A DNA stretch of 5,131 bases from Rhodobacterales bacterium (GTDB lineage Bacteria > Pseudomonadota > Alphaproteobacteria > Rhodobacterales > Rhodobacteraceae), in NCBI GenBank assembly GCA_025357355.1, contig JANXPK010000498.1:1-5131 (forward strand). Reading direction: 5' to 3'. The notes beneath the pieces are model-generated. The model was not told the origin of the DNA, made no database searches, and was given only the letters and a program-made list of their open reading frames with translations. The position numbers and the translations under genes were made by a program. Of this stretch, positions 1-3,948 are shown one piece after another (position 1 is the stretch's first letter; every line of letters begins with the position of its first letter).

Positions 1-30
1 GACGGGATTTAAGCCGACCCTGATCCGCCA

Positions 31-68
31 AAATGCAAAGGGCCGCTGCAATCACTTGCAGCGGCCCT
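31..68 (-). terminator. Intrinsic terminator of the small membrane-protein gene
   Basis: A perfect 12-bp stem is formed by 39-50 and 57-68 around a 6-nt loop (51-56). On the minus strand it is followed by TTTGCATTTT (38-31), an interrupted U tract. It begins about 22 nt past the stop of the minus-strand gene at 91-486, so it most likely ends that transcript. The plus-strand side has no T tract, so termination in the other direction is less likely. Positions 1-30 show no supportable feature. Confidence 0.85.
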
Positions 69-90
69 GATCTTGCCCAAACGGGGCAGA

Positions 91-486
91 TTACATCTTC
101 AGCGCGGTCTTGATCTGGGCGATCACGGCGGTGATCTTGGCGGCATCGGTGCCAGCCGCAGTCACGGCGTCGGTCAGGGTCTTCTTGGTCGCGTCGTCCA
201 GCGTCGAGGCTGCGATCATCGCGTTGACCTTCACCGGGTCGAACTTGGTCGGATCAGCCAGCATCGCGGCGGCGTCAGCCATTGCACCCGTCGCGGGGGC
301 AGCCGCAGTGGTAGCGGCGGTCGTGGTTGCAGTGGTCGCCGCGGCCGGAGCCGTGGTGGCGGCGGTGGTCGACGCGGCCGGGGCGGTGGCGGTCGCAACC
401 GGAGCGGCGGCCTTGTACGACATCTTGTACCAGCCCGCGGCCACAACCAGGACCACGATAATTCCGATGATAACGTTTCTATTCAT
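91..486 (-). CDS. Small membrane-anchored Ala/Thr-rich protein, unknown function
   Basis: The protein has 131 residues and I do not recognise it as a named family. Residues 5-19 form one hydrophobic helix (VIIGIIVVLVVAAGW) after a short N-terminus with one Arg, then come K/Y-containing residues. This fits a signal anchor or uncleaved signal sequence with the rest outside the cytoplasmic membrane; there is no lipobox cysteine. Residues 26-67 are almost only Ala, Thr and Pro, with an 11-residue near-repeat (35-45, 46-56), probably a flexible spacer. Residues 70-131 look like a compact helical domain (LADPTKFDPVKVNAMI, then two amphipathic helices ending in KTALKM). The start at 486 is chosen because GGAG lies about 9 nt upstream and it places the hydrophobic helix at the N-terminus; a longer in-frame extension to 669 would bury that helix and run into the infC control region. 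The gene is divergent from infC and has its own terminator. No clear promoter was found for it. Confidence 0.8.
   Translation of the reverse strand: MNRNVIIGIIVVLVVAAGWYKMSYKAAAPVATATAPAASTTAATTAPAAATTATTTAATTAAAPATGAMADAAAMLADPTKFDPVKVNAMIAASTLDDATKKTLTDAVTAAGTDAAKITAVIAQIKTALKM
332..397. repeat. Degenerate 33-nt tandem repeat inside the Ala/Thr-rich linker
   Basis: Two adjacent 33-nt units (332-364, 365-397) match at about 26 of 33 positions by hand alignment, and at 18 of the first 20. They correspond to the 11-residue near-repeats APAASTTAATT and APAAATTATTT of the minus-strand protein. The repeat keeps the reading frame, so copy-number change would lengthen or shorten the linker without breaking the gene. 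Confidence 0.55.
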
Positions 487-546
487 GTCAGGTCTCCATA
501 ACCGACGGGTAAGCGTGTGGGCGCGGTATGACAGATAGTTTATGGC

Positions 547-580
547 TTGGAAAGCCCCGGAACGGCGCTTCCGGGGCCAA
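547..580. other. GC-rich hairpin between divergent genes
   Basis: A perfect 9-bp stem (554-562 with 569-577, GCCCCGGAA/TTCCGGGGC) has a 6-nt loop. A further 3 bp (547-549 with 578-580) could pair across a bulge. It lies in the divergent region between the membrane-protein gene and infC, upstream of the candidate infC promoter. On the minus strand the stem is followed only by TTT and then CC, so it is a poor terminator. A protein-binding site or an element within a longer leader is possible, but nothing shows which. Confidence 0.4.
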
Positions 581-607
581 ACCGTGCAGCAGACGGGGTT
601 TAACGGG

Positions 608-636
608 TTGAAGAGCCGCACAACCACGCTTATCCT
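608..636 (+). promoter_or_regulatory. Candidate sigma-70-type promoter of infC
   Basis: TTGAAG (608-613) and TATCCT (631-636) each match the consensus at 4 of 6 positions, with an ideal 17-nt spacer. The predicted RNA start near 643 would give a leader of about 38 nt before the ATA start codon at 681. It is the best pair I found between the divergent genes; the call rests on motif match only. Confidence 0.45.
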
Positions 637-667
637 GCCAGCGCTGAAGCATTCCCGAAAACAATCC

Positions 668-683
668 AAGGACCACCACCATA
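668..683 (+). promoter_or_regulatory. Shine-Dalgarno and rare ATA start codon of infC
   Basis: AAGGA at 668-672 sits 8 nt before ATA at 681-683, ideal spacing for a start codon. The frame has a TGA stop at 645 and no ATG, GTG or TTG before GTG at 795, yet the conserved IF3 N-domain is encoded from the region just after 681. The start must therefore be non-canonical. IF3 itself discriminates against non-canonical starts, and E. coli infC uses AUU for autoregulation, so this site is probably a feedback control element. Confidence 0.85.
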
Positions 684-1220
684 GCCCGCAGACCTCACAA
701 CGCCCCGCCGCAGCGGGAAACCGGACCCCGCATCAATGACAGAATCCGCTCGGCAGAGATCAGGCTGATCGGGGCCGAAGGCGAGAATATCGGGGTGGTC
801 ACTCCGGCGCGCGCAATGGCCCTGGCAGAAGAAGCCGGACTTGACCTCGTCGAGATATCGCCGAATGCCGAACCGCCGGTCTGCAAAATCATGGATTTCG
901 GCAAATTCAAATACGAACAGCAAAAGCGCGAGGCCGAGGCTCGCAAGAAGCAGCACATCATCGAAATCAAGGAAATCAAGTTCCGCCCGGGAACCGATAC
1001 CCATGATTACGATGTGAAAATGCGCTCGGTCCTGAAGTTTCTCGAAGAGGGCGACAAGGTCAAGGTGACCCTGCGCTTTCGCGGCCGTGAAATGGCCCAC
1101 CAGGAGCTGGGGCTTGAACTGTTGCACCGCGTCGCTGCCGACATCGGCGAGGCCGGCAAGATCGAAAGCATGCCACGGCTTGAAGGCCGCCAGATGGTGA
1201 TGATGGTCGGGCCGAAATAG
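681..1220 (+). CDS. infC: Translation initiation factor IF-3, ATA start
   Basis: IF3 binds the 30S ribosomal subunit, keeps 50S away and checks the start codon-initiator tRNA pairing. From the ATA start the protein has 179 residues, near the usual length of about 180. The N-domain spans roughly 17-85 (RINDRIRSAEIRLIGAEGEN, LVEISPNAEPPVCKIMD, and the family signature around KIMDFGKFKYEQ at 69-80). A charged Lys/Arg/Glu linker follows at about 81-95, then the C-domain from about 96 (IKFRPGTDTHDYDVKMR, LRFRGREMAH, ending EGRQMVMMVGPK). Starting at GTG 795 would remove about 38 residues of the conserved N-domain, so that start is rejected. The gene stands alone: a terminator follows 26 nt after the stop, with no rpmI or rplT next to it, unlike E. 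coli. The rare start codon suggests translational autoregulation. Confidence 0.95.
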   Translation: MARRPHNAPPQRETGPRINDRIRSAEIRLIGAEGENIGVVTPARAMALAEEAGLDLVEISPNAEPPVCKIMDFGKFKYEQQKREAEARKKQHIIEIKEIKFRPGTDTHDYDVKMRSVLKFLEEGDKVKVTLRFRGREMAHQELGLELLHRVAADIGEAGKIESMPRLEGRQMVMMVGPK

Positions 1221-1246
1221 CCCGCCGCAACCACGACGAACGAACC

Positions 1247-1268
1247 GGGGGGCCTTGCCCCCCTTTTT
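1247..1268 (+). terminator. Intrinsic terminator of infC
   Basis: Six G (1247-1252) pair with six C (1258-1263) around the loop CCTTG, in which one more C-G pair is possible. TTTTTGTTG follows. It lies 26 nt beyond the infC stop and before the promoter of the next gene, so it separates infC from the ArsR/SRPBCC operon. Confidence 0.88.
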
Positions 1269-1293
1269 GTTGCCCTATCATTCATCCAAATAG

Positions 1294-1322
1294 TTGACTG
1301 AGGCCGCGACTCGTGCTAATTC
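1294..1322 (+). promoter_or_regulatory. Candidate promoter of the ArsR/SRPBCC operon
   Basis: TTGACT (1294-1299) matches the -35 consensus at 5 of 6. The -10 is less certain: TAATTC (1317-1322, 17-nt spacer) is a weak match, and GCTAAT (1315-1320, 15-nt spacer) matches 4 of 6. Either puts the RNA start at about 1327-1329, at the regulator's ATG (1329). ArsR-family repressors usually bind their own promoter, so the operator is expected here, but I found no convincing inverted repeat. Confidence 0.5.
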
Positions 1323-1328
1323 CACCAT

Positions 1329-1667
1329 ATGGTTGAACGAGAACACGCCCTCACCGAAATCCTGAAAGCGGCCAGCGATCCCACCCGCCGCGCCATTCTG
1401 ACCCTGCTTGCGCAGAACGGCCCGACCCGCGTGACCGAAATTGCCGCCCGCTTCGACATGAGCCTGAACGCCGTGTCCAAGCACATCAAGGTTCTGGAAG
1501 GCGCAGGCCTCGTCAACCGCCGAACCCTTTGGCGCGAACACCTGATCGAAGTGCGGATGGAACCCCTGGCCGAAATTGACCGCTGGTTCGCCGGATTGCG
1601 CTCGATCTGGGAATTGCGGCTGGAGGCCCTTGCAACGCTGCTGTCACAGGAGAAAACCGATGACTGA
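1329..1667 (+). CDS. ArsR-family winged-helix transcriptional regulator
   Basis: A 112-residue protein of the usual size for this family, expected to be a cytoplasmic dimeric DNA-binding repressor. Residues 9-28 (ILKAASDPTRRAILTLLA) are the characteristic first helices. The helix-turn-helix covers about 33-62, with the recognition helix in SLNAVSKHIKVLEGAGLV, followed by the wing (VNRRTLWREHLIEVRM) and a C-terminal dimerisation helix (IWELRLEALATLL). There is no cysteine at all, so the classic Cys-based metal sites of ArsR/SmtB sensors are absent. It fits the subgroup commonly found beside SRPBCC/AHSA1 genes. The ATG has no Shine-Dalgarno and the candidate promoter ends almost on it, suggesting leaderless translation. 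Its last 8 nt overlap the first SRPBCC gene, so the two are probably translationally coupled. The signal it senses cannot be read from the sequence. Confidence 0.92.
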   Translation: MVEREHALTEILKAASDPTRRAILTLLAQNGPTRVTEIAARFDMSLNAVSKHIKVLEGAGLVNRRTLWREHLIEVRMEPLAEIDRWFAGLRSIWELRLEALATLLSQEKTDD

Positions 1668-2082
1668 CCTGTCTCTTACCGTCAACAAACGCATCCCTGC
1701 CCTACCCGCGCAAGTCTACAACGCCTGGCTCAATCCCGCGACGATGAAGCGGTTCATGTTCGGAGGTTCGGGCATGGCGGTGTCGGATGCGGCCACCGAT
1801 CCGCGCATTGGCGGCGCTTACCGCGTCGTGATGTCGGAGGGCACCAAGGATATCCCGCATCACGGCACCTATCTGGAACTGGTGCCGCATTCGCGCATCG
1901 CCTTTACCTGGCAATCGCCGTATTCGATCGACGGCAGCACGGTGACGCTGGATTTTACGCCCGACGGCGATAGCACCATGCTGACACTGACCCATGTCCG
2001 CTTTGCCAATGAAGGCGCGCGCGACGGCCACAAGGCGGGTTGGACCAGTATTCTGGATACGCTCGCAACAGTCCTCGCTTGA
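1660..2082 (+). CDS. AHSA1/SRPBCC-domain protein, paralog 1 of 3
   Basis: A 140-residue single-domain protein of the START/Bet v 1-like SRPBCC superfamily, AHSA1 (Hsp90 ATPase activator homolog-like) group. The fold forms a deep hydrophobic ligand pocket; bacterial members are mostly uncharacterised. Typical marks are the first strand and helix (LSLTVNKRIPALPAQVYNAW, LNPATMKRFM), DPRIGGAYRVVM at 47-58, PHHGTYLELVPHSRIAFTW at 66-84, GSTVTLDF at 92-99, LTLTHVRF at 108-115, and the C-terminal helix with GHKAGWTSILDTLA. No signal peptide, so cytoplasmic. The ATG is well supported: AGGAG at 1648-1652 lies 7 nt upstream, inside the regulator gene, and the start overlaps the regulator's end by 8 nt. 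An earlier in-frame ATG at 1576 is rejected as it lies inside the regulator. By hand alignment it matches paralog 2 at about 81 of 137 positions and paralog 3 at about 65 of 140. The product's ligand or reaction is unknown. Confidence 0.92.
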   Translation: MTDLSLTVNKRIPALPAQVYNAWLNPATMKRFMFGGSGMAVSDAATDPRIGGAYRVVMSEGTKDIPHHGTYLELVPHSRIAFTWQSPYSIDGSTVTLDFTPDGDSTMLTLTHVRFANEGARDGHKAGWTSILDTLATVLA

Positions 2083-2185
2083 ACGTCGGAGGGCCCTGCA
2101 GCCCGTTCTGCGGTGCCCGGCCGATCCCCCCGGACACGCCAAACTTGCGTCCCGACCATCAACCATTTCCCCGCCAAGGATACCC

Positions 2186-2635
2186 ATGATGAATGACCAT
2201 CAGCACGAAAATGACCTGAGCCTGTCCGTGTCGCGCCACATCGCGGCAAGCCCAGACCGCGTCTACAAGGCCTGGCTCAACCCTCAGACGCTGCACAAGT
2301 TCATGTCGAACGGCACCGGCTTCTCGCTGACCGCCGCCAAGACCGACCCGCGCGTTGGCGGCCGCTTCCAGCTCGACATGCATATCGGCGGCAGGGACTA
2401 CCCGCATAGCGGCACCTATCTGCAGCTCGATCCGTATTCCCGCATTGCCTTCACCTGGGAGTCTGCCTCTTCAACGGTAGAGGGTAGCACCGTGACACTG
2501 GACCTTGTCCCCGATGATCGTGGCACGATGCTGACCCTGACGCATGTGCGCTTTGCCAATGAAGGCGTCCGCGACGGCCACGCAACGGCCTGGACCACCA
2601 TTCTGGACGGCCTCGCCGCCCCCGGATCGCTTTGA
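2186..2635 (+). CDS. AHSA1/SRPBCC-domain protein, paralog 2 of 3
   Basis: A 149-residue SRPBCC/AHSA1 protein without signal peptide. Family segments are LSLSVSRHIAASPDRVYKAW at 11-30, LNPQTLHKFM, DPRVGGRFQLDM at 54-65, DYPHSGTYLQLDPYSRIAFT at 71-90, GSTVTLDL, and TMLTLTHVRFANEG at 114-127. The last segment is identical to paralog 1. It carries an extra polar N-terminus (MMNDHQHEN) before the shared DLSL start. AAGGA at 2176-2180 supports the start: 5 nt to ATG 2186 or 8 nt to ATG 2189, so the first Met may not be used. The frame stays open back to 1994, but that part overlaps paralog 1 and has no family similarity. It follows paralog 1 after 103 nt in which I see no terminator or clear promoter, so co-transcription is likely. 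Function is unknown beyond the ligand-binding fold. Confidence 0.92.
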   Translation: MMNDHQHENDLSLSVSRHIAASPDRVYKAWLNPQTLHKFMSNGTGFSLTAAKTDPRVGGRFQLDMHIGGRDYPHSGTYLQLDPYSRIAFTWESASSTVEGSTVTLDLVPDDRGTMLTLTHVRFANEGVRDGHATAWTTILDGLAAPGSL

Positions 2636-2645
2636 CCCAAACCCC

Positions 2646-2673
2646 GCAAAGGCGCCCGCCGCCTTTGCCTTTC
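2646..2673 (+). terminator. Hairpin between SRPBCC paralogs 2 and 3, possible attenuator
   Basis: A perfect 9-bp stem (GCAAAGGCG at 2646-2654 with CGCCTTTGC at 2660-2668) has a 5-nt loop and is followed by CTTTCG. The U tract is short, so this may be a weak terminator, a transcript-stabilising intercistronic hairpin or a processing site. It ends 9 nt before the AGGAAA ribosome binding site of paralog 3, so it could lower expression of that gene relative to the first two. Confidence 0.5.
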
Positions 2674-2689
2674 GACAGGAAATCATGCC

Positions 2690-3118
2690 ATGTCAGACCT
2701 TTCCCTCTCCGTCTCGCGCACCATCAATGCCCCGGCGCAGCGCATCTTTGATGCCTGGCTCGACCCTTCCATGATGACCCGTTTCATGTATCCGCGGCCG
2801 GACATGCATATTACCGAGGCCAAGGCCGATGCCCGCATCGGCGGCCGGTTTCGCGTTGTCATGGTCGGGGACAAGGAATACCCGCACGAAGGCACCTACA
2901 AGGAAATCACGCCCTACTCCCGTCTGGTCTTTACGTGGGAGGCACCGTGGTCCGCCCCCGACAGCACCGTCACCATCACCCTCACCCCCGAGGGGGCCGC
3001 AACCCGGGTCGATCTGACCCATATCCGCTTCCATTCCGCCGAAAGCCGCGACAGCCATGCACTGGGCTGGACCGGAATGCTGGCCAATCTCGCCGCAAAC
3101 GTGGAGAGCCCGGCGTGA
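2690..3118 (+). CDS. AHSA1/SRPBCC-domain protein, paralog 3 of 3
   Basis: A 142-residue SRPBCC/AHSA1 protein, cytoplasmic, most divergent of the three. Visible family segments are LSLSVSRTINAPAQRIFDAW at 4-23, LDPSMMTRFM, ADARIGGRFRVVM at 46-58, KEYPHEGTYKEITPYSRLVF at 62-81, STVTITLTPEG, and DLTHIRF at 108-114. It departs from the other two in the pocket-forming middle (RFMYPRPDMHITEAKA) and in the last third (HSAESRDSHALGWTGM where the others have ANEG.RDGH). This suggests a different ligand, by inference only. The ATG at 2690 has AGGAAA at 2677-2682, spacing about 9 nt; a nearby ATG at 2685 is out of frame. It starts 54 nt after paralog 2, beyond a strong hairpin, and is the last gene before a convergent gene. 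It contains no cysteine, like the regulator and the other paralogs. Confidence 0.92.
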   Translation: MSDLSLSVSRTINAPAQRIFDAWLDPSMMTRFMYPRPDMHITEAKADARIGGRFRVVMVGDKEYPHEGTYKEITPYSRLVFTWEAPWSAPDSTVTITLTPEGAATRVDLTHIRFHSAESRDSHALGWTGMLANLAANVESPA

Positions 3119-3192
3119 TCGCAGCGCAGGCGATCTAGTGGTCGTGCGGCTGGCGCAACAGACCGGAGGCGCCCGAACAGCGCACTACGATC
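3117..3192. other. Convergent intergenic region with pairing potential
   Basis: This gap separates the SRPBCC operon from the oppositely oriented phosphatase gene. GATC.TAGTG (3132-3140) can pair with CACTACGATC (3183-3192) with one bulged base, and GGCGC (3152-3156) can pair with GCGCC (3169-3173) inside it. A competing small hairpin is GATCGC (3117-3122) with GCGATC (3130-3135). No T tract follows on either strand, so a bidirectional terminator is possible but unproven. Confidence 0.3.
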
Positions 3193-3203
3193 CCCGCCGC
3201 GCC

Positions 3204-3857
3204 TCAGCCCGGCATCAGCCGCGCCACCAGGGCGGACAAATCATCGAAATGATCCAGCAGAGCCTCCGGGTGCAGTTGCGCGACCGCGCGGCCTTCGGGA
3301 CCAAAGGTCACCAGCACCACCGGCACCCCTGCGGCGCGCCCGGTCATACGGTCGGTCGCGGTGTCACCCACCAGCATCGACCGCGCCACCGTCCCACCCG
3401 CCCAACTGACCGCCAGCCGGTACGGCGCCGGGTCAGGCTTGCGCACTGGCAGCGTATCGGCGCCAACGACCGCGCCAAACAACGCCCGCACTCCCAGACG
3501 GCGCAACAGCTCTTCTGCCAACCCCTCGGGCTTGTTGGTGCAGATTGCCGTCGCATAGCCGTCGCGCCGCAAGGCCTCGACCGCAGCCACCACACCGGGA
3601 TAAAGCCGCGTCTCCACACATATCGCCTCGGCATAGGCCGCGAGCAGCCGCGGATAATCCCGGCTCACCTCCGCCTCACTCCACGCCAGCCCCAGCCGGG
3701 CAAACCCCAGCCGCAGCATCGCCCGCCCGCCCGCAAACGCCGTCAGCGCATCATGCGGCCCCAGCACCGGCTGGCCAAGGCAGGCATTGGCCGCCGCCAG
3801 CAAATCCGCCGACGTGTCCGCCAAAGTTCCGTCCAGATCAAAGACTACGGTGCGCAC
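3204..3857 (-). CDS. gph: HAD-superfamily phosphatase, probable phosphoglycolate phosphatase
   Basis: Gph removes phosphate from 2-phosphoglycolate, a by-product of Rubisco oxygenation and of DNA end repair, giving glycolate. Using GTG at 3857 the protein has 217 residues, close to the family's usual 220. HAD motif I is FDLDGTLADT with nucleophile Asp7 and acid/base Asp9. Motif II Thr107 lies in ICTNKP, motif III Lys140 in VRKPDP, and motif IV is GDTATD at 164-169, coordinating Mg. A helical cap domain lies between, about 15-85 (DLLAAANACLG onward). GTG 3857 is chosen because it gives the usual MRTVVFDLDGT beginning and has AGGGGG at 3862-3867. In-frame ATGs at 3926 and 3905 would add 23 or 16 residues without family character or a good ribosome binding site. 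It is divergent from glmU. A related HAD phosphatase with another small substrate cannot be excluded. Confidence 0.88.
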   Translation of the reverse strand: MRTVVFDLDGTLADTSADLLAAANACLGQPVLGPHDALTAFAGGRAMLRLGFARLGLAWSEAEVSRDYPRLLAAYAEAICVETRLYPGVVAAVEALRRDGYATAICTNKPEGLAEELLRRLGVRALFGAVVGADTLPVRKPDPAPYRLAVSWAGGTVARSMLVGDTATDRMTGRAAGVPVVLVTFGPEGRAVAQLHPEALLDHFDDLSALVARLMPG

Positions 3858-3892
3858 CCGACCCCCTGTAACATCGCGTGAGGCTTGCGTCC

Positions 3893-3922
3893 TTGGCGCC
3901 TCCATGCTTTTGGAGGTAGAAC
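3893..3922 (+). promoter_or_regulatory. Candidate glmU promoter with an inverted repeat in its spacer
   Basis: TTGGCG (3893-3898) and TAGAAC (3917-3922) each match consensus at 4 of 6, spaced 18 nt, with an RNA start predicted near 3929. The spacer 3899-3916 is exactly an inverted repeat, CCTCCA-N6-TGGAGG, with one extra G-T pair outside it. It may be an operator or an RNA hairpin for a transcript starting further upstream. The call rests on motif match only. Confidence 0.35.
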
Positions 3923-3948
3923 GCATCCCAAAAGAAGGGAAGAGGCAG

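Noticed and set aside
73..538. Plus-strand Gly/Arg-rich or Ala/Val-rich reading frames opposite the membrane-protein gene
   Set aside because: They are low-complexity antisense shadows of the Ala/Thr-rich linker. The minus-strand reading has a membrane helix, a ribosome binding site and a terminator.
581..660. Possible tRNA or small RNA between the divergent genes
   Set aside because: No cloverleaf, no T-loop GTTCRA-type segment and no terminator are present; the region is better explained as the infC promoter.
651..680. infC beginning at ATT 651, an AUU start as in E. coli
   Set aside because: ATT 651 is in frame, but there is no Shine-Dalgarno before it. The AAGGA at 668-672 would then lie inside the gene, and the added residues do not resemble IF3.
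795..1220. infC beginning at GTG 795
   Set aside because: This start would cut off the conserved IF3 N-terminal segment from RINDRIRSAEIRL to GENIG and lacks a suitable ribosome binding site.
1994..2185. Long N-terminal extension of SRPBCC paralog 2
   Set aside because: The extension lies in another frame over paralog 1. The similar peptide MCALPMKASATAT arises in the same shifted frame over paralog 2, so both are frame shadows of the shared LTHVRFANEG block.
2083..2185. Separate promoter or terminator between SRPBCC paralogs 1 and 2
   Set aside because: Only short GC-rich self-complementary pieces such as GGGCCC are present, with no T tract and no convincing -35/-10 pair.
3057..3881. 274-residue plus-strand Arg/Gln/Pro-rich frame opposite gph
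   Set aside because: Its composition is that of an antisense frame. The minus strand encodes all four HAD motifs in order.
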